Positions 39,475 through 49,818 of a DNA stretch of 64,000 nucleotides are shown here, piece by piece. The translations under genes were made by a program, and so were the position numbers. How positions within the stretch are numbered: position 1 is the first letter of the stretch; every line of letters starts with the position of its first letter. The stretch is from Dillenia suffruticosa (lineage: Eukaryota > Streptophyta > Magnoliopsida > Dilleniales > Dilleniaceae): positions 26,525,056 through 26,589,055 of the forward strand of contig JAVTVX010000010.1 of the NCBI GenBank assembly GCA_033439265.1. Reading direction: 5' to 3'. A model generated the notes under the pieces. The model searched no databases. It saw only the letters and a program-made list of their open reading frames with translations, and was not told the origin of the DNA.

Positions 39475-41235
39475 CTCAAGAAAATTTAGTCATTAATATA
39501 CAGATAATAAGAGAGAGGAAAAGCGGGAAAAGTTCGTCTGAAGGCTTAAAAGGAGAATCTACATTTAAGATTTAAGATGGGGAAATCAACATAAATCCTC
39601 CGGGGAGAAAAGCATCAATCGAAATTCTGTTTCATTGAACAGTAGATCTTGTTTTTTTTATGATCAGCATGCATCCCTTGAACAAAGTCAGCTGCCAAAC
39701 GCCATGGCATAAAGACACGCACATCAAGAGTAGGACAAGCAAAGAATCCATCTTGCTTTCATCTGAAAAGGGCTTACACCTTTGCAACTGATGCGGTTGA
39801 ACAGAATTGTCAAACAGTAAGCATCATGTTAGCTTCGCAGATCCTGCCCGGGTTGAGATTCGATACCAAAGGCTTCGTTGACTGCTTCAACATAGCATTT
39901 TCACATGATGTTACAATTAATCATAAAAGCTGATGCTCCACCTCAGCACAGAAGTAAAATGGGGATTTGGCTAGAAGGGGCAAATTTCCACATACCGCCT
40001 AGTCACCATCCGTGTTTTAAGTTGCAACCGCTGAAGGGAAAAGAAGAGATGGCTAACTTTTATGCCAAAAGGATAAAAGGATGCACAGAACGATGAAGAT
40101 GGAGGTAACACCAATAGATTGCCTTAGCTACCACAAGCTTCTTGGCAGAATCAAAGGCCTCTGAAATTAAACAAGATAGATTAAATGTTGCCTCCCAAAG
40201 TTTTATACACTACACATATGCAACAAAGATCCCCCCTTTCAACAGATAGGTCCATCAATGAAAGCTTTGGCAGAGGAAAGACCAGGCAAATAGAACATGG
40301 TGCTCAATAGTCTTTGACCAACTGCCAACGGATGAATCTTGGGGAATGCCCTTCCTGGCATACAAATAAACTACTATGTCCCATAGACTTAACCAGTCTA
40401 CTGAAACAATCCCTGCACTTGGATCAAAATAATTTAGCCTGGATTAGCGGTTTCTCTTGATCACGCCTCCACAGCGAGTGCCTGGATATCCACCCTACAG
40501 GTAAAACAAAAGGAAGGAAAAGAAATTACCCGTTGCATTTCAAGGAAAGAAAACTTGAAACGAAAACCTAATATGCAAGTTAAACTTCCTGGATAACACA
40601 TGCTCTGTTTCCTGTCAAACACAAAGCAATTCAGAATCCCATGAATGTCAAAGATGGTTTTAGTCTATCCATGAAATAAACTGAAAACTTCTCACTTGGT
40701 TTCTGATCTAAAATGATAAACGTTAATAGTAACACATTTTGAATGAGGTGGACTAAGCATATTGAGTCCTGTGCTGCGTGATAAAGAGAGAGAAGAAAGA
40801 AACACAATGGACACAAATAGTACAAAAGTTGAGAAATCAAGCAGATAAGTACATGTGCAGATACATAATATACACAAAGATTGTATGTTAGTATAATTAA
40901 TGTCAAACAAAACAAAACAAAGGAAGTGCATCAAATTCCGGGGAGCACAAAGATTGTAAAATTTGATACGTCATCAGTACTTGATAGAGCTACGGTACAA
41001 GAAATATCCTGCACAATTCACACAGTCCTAGCAAAAGAAAGTGGTGCCCCCTGCAATAGCTAGGTGGGATAATCAATAAGAAATGTAAGTTGTTCCAACA
41101 AATGGGTGGGACACAAAGTCCACAATTGAAGTTTTCACATCAAATTTTTCGATATTCACTATCATAGCCAAGTTTTATAGAGATCTAACAACTAAGAGTA
41201 ACAATATGTAACATGACAAAGAAAGGAGTAGTCAT
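39192..41235. other. Intergenic DNA, possible untranslated or weak exon-like pieces
   Basis: Left end is the thaumatin-like gene's promoter, with a TTTAAATCC TATA-like word on the minus strand at 39284-39292 and a (CT)n tract at about 39440-39471. On the minus strand two short stretches look exon-like. One (about 40496-40445) reads GGYPGTRCGGVIKRNR then stop after an AG; the other (about 40160-40095) reads EAFDSAKKLVVAKAIYW after TTTCAG. I could not join them into a gene. Confidence 0.35.
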
Positions 41236-41691
41236 CTAGCTCATATCCATGCCATCGCCAACTTGACTGCAGACTGGACCGACAACACCACAGAGAGCTC
41301 TCTCAAAAGAATAAGGACTGCATTGTCCATTGCGCTTGTGCTTGTGCTTAAAATTGCAGCCCTCCGGTGGGTTATACTCCCCTCCATCAAGCTTCCTCCG
41401 AACCCCTCTCACAGCCTGCTCCTCCACCGGACTTAGAGGAAACACATGACGGCTGACTCTACATAGGGAACTATGATTGTCATACAAAATTCTCTGGTTA
41501 CAGTTCTTGTCACATATATGTGTTAGGCCTGTTAGCCTGCACCGGTAAATGTTGCCGCATAGGTGCTCATTTTGACACTTCCAATCACACTTGTGACTGG
41601 GGTCTGCCCCATTGTCTCTTCCAAGAATACTTGAAAGATAAATCACATTTGAAGAATGCCCATCAGCCATAATTTTTCCATTGACCTCCAT
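41236..41691 (-). CDS. Conserved plant Cys/His-rich protein of unknown function
   Basis: A 151-residue protein encoded in one coding exon. A putative metal-binding core spans residues 33-77 with C35, C39, C45, C51, C60, C64, C77 and H33, H43, H58, H73 in the run HKCDWKCQNEHLCGN ... THICDKNCNQRILYDNHSSLC. A short ILYLS-type N-terminus precedes it, and after a basic linker (KHKHKRNGQ) a conserved-looking tail, GPVCSQVGDGMDMS, follows. I recall near-identical proteins in other dicots but no assigned function; a zinc-binding adaptor is only a guess. No signal peptide or membrane segment. A second in-frame Met at codon 8 (MADGHSSN) is a possible start. A 5'-UTR intron precedes the coding exon. Confidence 0.85.
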   Translation of the reverse strand: MEVNGKIMADGHSSNVIYLSSILGRDNGADPSHKCDWKCQNEHLCGNIYRCRLTGLTHICDKNCNQRILYDNHSSLCRVSRHVFPLSPVEEQAVRGVRRKLDGGEYNPPEGCNFKHKHKRNGQCSPYSFERALCGVVGPVCSQVGDGMDMS

Positions 41692-41739
41692 TTTCCAAAA
41701 TTTGAGTGACTATGTTAGATTTCACGCAAAAAAATCCCT

Positions 41740-42344
41740 CTGCAGAGCCAAAATTATGCAACAAATTGTTAAATTTTTGAGGATTTCAGAGGCCTGGGGC
41801 TTCAATTATGAAAACCCAGAAATAAAAACTAAAAATTTTAACCTTACGTAATGTTTACCGTGAGATTGTGGACATAAATGGTAAAATTCAAACATGGTTT
41901 CACTACATATTCCTTATTTCAGCTCCTATGATGAGCACTAGGATCCAACTAACCTAGAACTGAATAATTTAACTCATTAAGAAAGATATTTATTTGATCC
42001 GTGCTTGAATTTACAAAATCACCCCATCAATGTAGTTTCACTGGATTACATATTTAAAAACAATACCCACTTAATTTTGCGACCAGACGATCACAATCAT
42101 ACACCAAAAAATTAGAAAAATGTTTCTCTCTCTCTGTCTCTCTGTCTCTCTGTCTCTCTGTCTCTCTGTCTCTTGGTATTTAGACAGATACATTTGAAAA
42201 TGATATAAATCCTAACCCCAGAAAGGGAAAATAAAAAATCAAACAAATTTAAATCCTTACTAAAAATTAGAGAACACCAACAGTTGTCAGACACATAAAA
42301 TGTAAAAATACCCCCAAAAAAGGGAAAGCATGAAGAAGACTTAC
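41740..42344 (-). other. 5'-UTR intron of the Cys/His-rich gene
   Basis: Donor CCG|GTAAGTC (minus strand, exon end 42345) and acceptor GGCTCTGCAG| (exon start 41739) bound an intron 48 bp upstream of the ATG. It contains a (TCTCTCTG)n tract at about 42124-42172. Inferred from splice motifs only. Confidence 0.6.
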
Positions 42345-42462
42345 CGGTAGAAGTGAGTCACCAAAGGGAAAAAGAAAAAGTAAAGTCTTCTGAGACCGGA
42401 AACAAAGACACTATTCCAAAATCTCTCTCTCTACAAAATGTGAAAATGGGTAAGAAAGAGAG

Positions 42463-42476
42463 TTGGTATTTATAGA
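42463..42476 (-). promoter_or_regulatory. TATA box of the Cys/His-rich gene
   Basis: Minus-strand CTTCTATAAATACC is a strong TATA match. It lies about 120 bp upstream of the inferred 5'-UTR donor, so transcription should start near 42435-42440, leaving a first non-coding exon of roughly 90 bp. Confidence 0.65.
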
Positions 42477-42817
42477 AGGGGGAAGGGACAAGAGTGAAAG
42501 TGGTTTATTTGTAGAAAGAAATGGAGAAGTTGATGAGATGAAATGCAAGTGAAATTTCGCAGAAATGAACAAAACTAAGAGCTAAGAAGAAGCATTTAAA
42601 TTAATGCATTAATTTTGTCGCTTTTTTCCGTGTGGTTCATATTTGGGGGGTCATAATGGTGTGGTGTGGACTTTCTATTTGTAATTTTTTTATTATTATT
42701 ATTATTTGCGAGACGGACGTGCATTTATCTTCACGTGTCTCTTCCCCTCCTTACCTTAACATTTGAACGTTTCTCATGGCCTACTTCCCCTCTCTTTCTC
42801 TTACTCGGTTCTACTTT

Positions 42818-42866
<49 letters not shown>

Positions 42867-44282
42867 TGCGGTGCGAAGACCAATTAGTCAATTGACACGC
42901 ATATACAGAAGTGCGCAATGGTCGTTGCTGTGGAAACGGCTATTTTTTTTCAGTGGACAAAAGGGTTGAAACGGCTATTTTGAACGTGGGGGAAATCGTT
43001 GTGTTGTGATCCCCTCGCATTTTCTTGGGCCCCCAAAAAGTACCACGACGTCGAAAGGGATATGCAAGTCAAGCCACATTTGCTTTCTACTAATGGGCTT
43101 CTTGTCCTTTTTTATTTTTATCATTATTATCCGAATTTTATCTTATACGAGGTTTTTGTTCAACCCCATCAAAAACCTGCATCACTGTTTATCCACAAAA
43201 TATGACTTCTACTGAACTTTGTAATGACAGGGTGCTACACTTATTTAGTTATCGGTATTGAATTCAAATTATAAGAATAAAAAATAAGATTTAATCTTTA
43301 AGAGGATAATTTAGTTATACAAATACTTCTATCGTAATTTCAGATTCAAATTCTTATATAATAAAAAAATAATAATAAGATTTAAAAATTTTAACTTTTT
43401 AATAATTTTATAATACTCAGATCGAATTAATCGGATGAAATCCAGATATTAATTTGATTCATTTAAAATAAACTTCTATTGGGTCACCCATTCTAAAATT
43501 TTTGATTCAAAATTCAAGATTCTCGAGTGGAATTCAAAGCTCAATCTTTTTCACCCTATAATTCAGTCTAACAACCTAAGTCAAAAGCCATATTGCGTAT
43601 ATGTTTCCGATCATTTGGGTGTACAATTTTCCCTTTTTTTTTTTTTTTTAAAGGATGGTGGGTTAATTAAAATCCAACCACACAACAAAACAAAACGCAG
43701 TTGAACCATCCCAACCGAATTAAAGGATAGACGCAGGGGAGAGGAGAAAACATATAATCCAAAACAAAGAAAGGAGATCAACCCACAATTTTTTATTTTT
43801 ATTTTTGTTTTATTTATTTATTTGTGGGGGGGGGGGTGGTTAAGGATGGTGGGTGTACAATTTTTAACGTGAATGAGAAAAATGTTCCCATCCCACATAC
43901 CTCCAAACCCTTCCCCCCAAACCCCAAGAAAAATGAGCTCACTCCCTTCTATCAATTGACTAAGTGCTCCACTTGAGGGTTGCTATCAAATGCATAGGAA
44001 TTGGTCACGTTGATGGCATAGTGGTATTTTAAATACCTTATGGGAATTTAAACCCCAGAGGTAAATCATACGTGGTTCAACAGGTTCCACATACTATACT
44101 CGTATTTCTTAGTATTTTATCGAATCTGGCTCTTAGTCTAAACAGTTCAATCAACAAGTATAACAGGTTTCTAAAACACTGTTGGGAGCTGGAGTAGCCC
44201 TAATTTCATTTGCTACACTGGTGGCCAACGCTATTTCTTCTCGTTCACTAAATCCCCAATTTTGACCATAGGGACTTGAAAG

Positions 44283-44332
<50 letters not shown>

Positions 44333-44336
<4 letters not shown>

Positions 44337-44560
44337 GATTTAATCGCGCATGCGGAAGCATGAAATAAATAGATCGGAATTTTCGGGATAAATACCTCGA
44401 TAGGACAGTCTCCAAAATCCACCGTGTCGCGATGTCTTTCGAACGGATCAGACGGTCGGATGGTGATCACGCAATCGAACCACCACCTTAAATCCACGAT
44501 GCCACAACCCTCACATCCGGTGAATCGTTTGACGATGGGAGATTTTCCTACGCGAAAATC
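44333..44560. repeat. GC-richer island starting TGTTGG, possibly a repeat-derived fossil of uncertain family
   Basis: The block starts TGTTGGATTTAATCG directly after an (AT)n tract and has CpG-bearing words (gcgcatgcgg, gtgtcgcgatg, cgaacggatcagacgg) unlike its surroundings. A TG start is compatible with an LTR edge, but no matching second copy, internal region or target repeat is visible, so the family and age stay open. Confidence 0.25.
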
Positions 44561-44720
44561 TCCATCCCTCATTTTATTTTCTCTCTCTAGAGAAGTGCAA
44601 TGTTAGCCTTTCTCCTCCATGGTTATTGTTCACATGGAGCAAGAAAGGAGAAAACACTCATTCATTTTTTTTGCTCAATTAGGTTTAATTAGGGAGTTAT
44701 CAATTTGGTAGTTGGTTATT

Positions 44721-44759
44721 GGTAATTAAGGATGGGAGTTACCCCATTCCTTAATTACC
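44721..44759. repeat. Near-perfect inverted repeat (hairpin)
   Basis: ggtaattaaggatggg (44721-44736) pairs with cccattccttaattacc (44743-44759), with one bulged base and a 6-nt loop. It is A/T-rich, with no U-tract context, and no gene reads into it that would make it a terminator. It may belong to the adjacent island. Confidence 0.7.
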
Positions 44760-46298
44760 TAAATACCCATAATGGGCATATTCCTACGCGCGCGTGTGTG
44801 TATTAAATTATGATAAGAAGATACTAAGACAACCTGCGACAAAGGAAGGATGAAGATAGTGGTGTTTGCGCAAGAGGTTTAACAAAACTTATCTCCTCCT
44901 CTGTGCGGAGCCGTATGTTTGGGAGTTTTGGAGAGAAAAAAAAAAAAGATCAGTTGGGAGAGAAAAGAAAAAAAAGAGAAAAATTATAATTTTTCCTTCA
45001 TATTGTTTAGAAATTTTATAAAAGAAAAGAAAAAAAAAGAAATTAAAGTCATTGAGAATAAAAAGTTTTGCATTTAGCTTTTAAATGGTATTTTTGAAAT
45101 ATAAAATAAATTTAACCGTAATATTTTCTCTACCCTTCGTTTCTTTCCACTTTTGAAAAAAAATTTTAGATTTTAAGGAATTTTAAATCCATCCAAATCT
45201 CTCATTTTCTCTCTCATTTCTAAACCCAAAAAAAAAAGTCATAACTTTCTCTCCTAATCATTTCTTTTCTCTCCTAATCTTTCTATCCAAACGAGCTATA
45301 AGTCCTGTTTCCATAGGACGAAAGGAAAACTCAATTCGGTGATTTTTAAAATATAAATATAGTAATTAGTAATTAAGTTTTTCAATAAAAAAACTTTACT
45401 AAAATATAAACTTAGTGATTTTTAAAGTAGATGTCAATTGTTTGAAATTAAGAGTATTTAATATTATAATTCTATAATCAGAAAAAGGTTAAACCTCAAG
45501 TGGAGGCCAGACAGGTATATTTCCATTCGAAGTATTAACACCGTGAGAAAAAACTCAAAACACCTCTGGTTGCCACACAAATTATATGCCATACGCTAAA
45601 CTTTTTTATCAAAATCCCGATTTCAAATTTTGAGAATGAAAAAACAGATATATAAGAGTTTATTTCTAAATTGAGTCTCATAATATTTAAATCAGATTAA
45701 TTGAATAATTCAGATATCAGTAGTTAAGAAATAGAAGAAAAAACAAATTATATGGCAAAATGATTAGGTTGTAGTAGTTGGGTTAGAAAGTTTAAACATG
45801 TGTATTTTTAATCATTTAGTAGTTAATACAATGGGATTGATCTTTTTGCTAATGCAATGACAGAATGATTTTTCCTATTTTTCTAAAAGTTATGCTTGTA
45901 GTTTTTAGCACGCAATTTGGAAGAAGTGAAAAAGAAAAAGGAGATATGCAAACGTACCTCTGACATCTTAATTTTCCTTCTTTTCTTTTTTTTTTAATTT
46001 ATTTTTATTTTATTTTCTAATATAGAAACTGGAAACGTTATATACATATAAAGATCTCTGGAGATAGAAAAAAAATTAACATATTTATATATTCTCAGAA
46101 ATTCAGGAATGAGAAAAAAATGAAATCCATTTTTGACAAATAAAAAGGTTGTGTTGTTGCAGTAGGAATAGGATCATAGATTAGGTTTCTAATCAAAATT
46201 GATGGCGAGGTAAGTGGGTGGCCATACAAGTGTTCCACATCTGATTTCCAATTCCAATTTTCCCCCCATTAGTTTAATGTCCTCCATTCAATTTTCCC

Positions 46299-46310
46299 TA
46301 TATCTATATA
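46299..46310 (+). promoter_or_regulatory. Probable TATA box of the DUF599 gene
   Basis: TATATCTATATA lies about 160 bp upstream of the ATG. A pyrimidine-rich leader (ctctctttctctgtatctcc) follows, the usual look of a plant core promoter and 5' UTR. Confidence 0.5.
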
Positions 46311-46461
46311 CACACATTTGTTACCCTCTCACTTTCCTTCAAGTCTGACTTTCGAAGTATCGTATTGCACTTGGACTCTCTTTCTCTGTATCTCCCTCCC
46401 TCTCTTGGAATAGACTAGGGGAGAAAGCAAGTAGGGATTGTGTGTTATAGAGAGAAGAGTA

Positions 46462-46623
46462 ATGGAGCTACAAGTTCTTGATTTCACATTAGTACCAACG
46501 GGGATTTTGATAATGGTGTCCTACCATATTTGGCTTCTCTATAGAATCATAAATCATCCAACCAAAACTGTTATAGGCATCAACGCCATCAATAGACGCT
46601 TTTGGGTTCAAGCCATGATGGAG

Positions 46624-46659
<36 letters not shown>

Positions 46660-47277
46660 CATCTATTTTTCACCAGATAATTTCTTTTTTTCCTACGTTG
46701 TTTGCAGGACACATCCAAAAATGGAGTACTGGCAGTCCAAACACTAAGAAACAACATAATGGCATCAACATTATTGGCATCAACTGCAATCATGCTAAGC
46801 TCTTTGATCGCAGCCTTGATGACCTCAAGCCACACAGGAGGAACAACAAACCTTGTCTATGGTGACCATAGCAAGCTTGGCTTCTCCATCAAGTTCTTCT
46901 CCATATTGGTCTGTTTCTTGGTGGCTTTCTTATTCAACGTGCAGTCAATTAGGTACTACAGCCATGCAAGCATTCTTATTAACGTGCCCTTGAAGAAGAT
47001 ACCGACGCCGGACGGTATCCCTGCCTACGTCGCCCGGATGGTGAACAGAGGAAGCTACTTCTGGTCTTTAGGGTTGAGGGCCTTTTATTTCTCATTTCCT
47101 ATTTTTCTTTGGATTTTTGGTCCCATACCCATGTTCTTGTGCTGCCTGGTTTTGGCCTTCTTGCTTTACTTTCTTGATGCCACTTTTGAGGTTGCGTGGG
47201 CCACCGATCCTAAAGACAAGGAAAGGGTTGCGGACAATCAAGAACTCCCCGTACTTTTAAGGGAAAGAGAAAATTAG
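46462..47277 (+). CDS. DUF599 family membrane protein
   Basis: Two exons, 46462-46623 and 46708-47277, joined in phase 0, give 243 residues. The start MELQVLDFTLVPTGILIMVS is chosen over an in-frame upstream Met 24 bp earlier, because the family begins with such a hydrophobic Leu/Val-rich segment. Family landmarks: YHIWLLYRI, the NRRFWVQAMM ... NGVLAVQTLRNNIMASTLLAS block, FSILVCFLVAFLFNVQSIRYYSHASI, and the C-terminal LRAFYFSFPIFLWIFGP. Four hydrophobic segments are visible (about 8-25, 72-95, 117-138 and 185-220). The intron is only 84 bp and its 5' half is a (CT)n tract. The molecular function of DUF599 proteins is not established; membrane location is inferred. Confidence 0.92.
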
Positions 47278-48574
47278 GATTTTGGTGTAGGTGTTGAATA
47301 AGTTGCCCGTTGGGTACCAAGATTGAGATTCAATTCAAGTTGAATCTGCTAGTTGCACTTAAAACTTTGTACTAAGAAACACAACCATTTTGGAATTTTC
47401 TGGATTTTTTGCTTTTGATTTTCCCTTTACCTTGTAGCAATTTTGAAGCTCCAAGATATTAGTCCTATTCTGGCACTATTTCGTTTGAGAAAATTTGTGA
47501 CCTCAAACACGAATTCAATTCAAGTAACTAATTATGATGAAAGGCTAATCTCAAAGGGTTACCTGAGCAATTTGGAATTTCTACCAATATTGAAAATTCC
47601 TGAACTCCTACGAGTCTTGAAAGTTCAAGTTTAAAATTTGTCCATCCCGATGCCAGAAAGTCTAAGGAAAAGCCCAAATTTTTAAGCATTTTCCATAGAA
47701 TATTTCCTCGTTGGCAGAGGTAGTTTCGATTGACCTAACTATCTCTCGATTTGGCAGAGTTGTTTTTCGGCGTAAGAATAGCTTCTAGGACGGAATCTCA
47801 AAAAGATATTCTACATACTCCCATGAATCAAAATCATGCTTTCTGGACACTCTTGTCATCCTACACTTGGTTTCTAAGCAATTTCAAACCCAATTGAAAG
47901 ATTAAATTAGTTTATATTATAAAAGATGGAGAAACGTCATTGATCAACTTTCCTGTCCTGCATTGGTTTATTTTCTTGGATTGAGGCGTGTCATAAAGTA
48001 ACCACAAGTCCACTTCTGCGTGTGCAAAAGTCTGGAATTGGAGTCCAGCAATCATCAATTTTTTTTTTCTTATGTCCCTCGAGGACAGCAATCATCATTT
48101 TGGAATTGAAATCTATTCTCCGTTCTCCGACTCGAATCTACTTAATTGCTTCCACCAAAAAAAAAAAATCTACTTAATTGCGATCTCATAATTGTAAATT
48201 TCATAAATATTAATAATTATAAGAATTAAATCTAAAAGATAAATACCAAAATATCCAACACTAGTTCCCACGTCTTTTCCTGTAACATAGCTCCCAGTGA
48301 TCGAATTGGTGACAAGATTTTTCATTAATTTTTAAAATTATCACAAAATAGAATCATTGAGATAAGCCTGCATGTAAATGACTTTTGATTTATCGCAGAA
48401 TAAGAAGGGGACATGTTTGTCCCATCAATTGGGTTGAAAGTTCGTACAAAGTAGGAGGTTTCATATAACATCAAATTGATCCTTTTCGGTTCTGTACACT
48501 AAGCTCGCACGACAAGAATAATATTAGCGTAGTGGCATGTACATAAGCTACCAAACATTAGGTCAAGCGCAATG

Positions 48575-48607
<33 letters not shown>

Positions 48608-49818
48608 CAGACCTATGTGTGTGGCAGACAATTAGGAACATGTTTCAAGCAAAATGCTGGGCTATGAGGAGCACTTGATATTTGCATTGAAACGGGCAAA
48701 TTGGGATTTAGAGGCTTCCCAAGAAACTCAATTGTAGAAGGGCGATTTCCTCCTTTACAAGCATTAAAGGTTGTGAGCATCAAGGATCTAAGATCTAAAA
48801 GAGTAATCCTTTTATAATGCGCTTCATCCTAGCCAGACTTACACCTTATTATTGGGTATATCATTCATACTTGAGGCATCTTTTTTTTTCTGGTGAAAAT
48901 ACTTGAGGCATCTAAAAGACGCGGAAGGAAGACACGGAAGAATATTCCAACAAACTTGTAAATCAAGCATGAGGAAAAATAAAAATCATTGCAGATCTTA
49001 GGCATCATTCAATGACCACCTCAATGTTAAGTCAGTGGAAGATTTAAATAATTGAGCATAACCTTGAGGGTAGAAGGTATATATTAGGAAAAATGCCTTA
49101 ATAATTCTAAAGAGAAAACAATTATGCGGAAAAACAGTAGCAACCACTATCCCATCTTTTTTCTGAGGGGTATCATGCACAAAGTGAAAAATTGAGTCAG
49201 CAAAGCAAATTTTTATAACATGATAAGTGCAGCTTATTACAAAAATGAGGGGTTTCCAAGAGGGGCACTACATACCCTACCTAATATACACCTATAGGAA
49301 GATACACATCTCTGTCTACATATATATATACACACACACACAGAAATCTAGCCCATGATCTATTTCTCTAGCTGACTCGCACTATAGCACACATCAGCAG
49401 TACTTCAATTTGCTAGTAGTCCTAAAATAAGGAGGTGGATAAAGTAAAGATAAGAGTTGCCAAATTACGAGAATGAAATATTATGGAAGTGGAGAAAGAA
49501 AAGAAACCTTAGCCATTGGGTTTGCTTCAGCGTGCTTCAACATGCTAATGTCTAAAGATGTGACCCAACTGCAAAGTACCATGGCACGCAGAATTTTGTT
49601 ACTCCTGAGAATAACTCCAATAACCTTGAGCAATTGCCACGTGCTCTGCTTCAAAGAAGTTTGTCCACTAGGGGGTTCTGGTCCATTCTTTAAGATGACT
49701 TAACCCTTTGAAAATTAATCAAGACAGGACAAAATATTGTAAAAACCCCCATGCCTTCTAAGAAGATACTTCTGTGTCTCATGTTTATGCAAGGATGTGC
49801 AATGGATGCTCTTAGCAG
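47278..49818. other. Intergenic DNA between DUF599 and MutS2 3' ends
   Basis: Contains the DUF599 3' UTR, a (GA)n tract at about 48582-48607 and a TA/CA tract near 49319-49341. No supported gene; short open frames here show no motif. Confidence 0.5.

Larger units (their letters stand above)
42480..46290. other. Intergenic DNA with microsatellites and one GC-richer island
   Basis: No supported gene. Holds (GA)n at 42822-42863, poly(T) near 43640, a G run near 43826-43836, (AT)n at about 44291-44331 and the GC-richer island of 44333-44800. The remainder is A/T-rich and I see no further structure in it. Confidence 0.5.
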
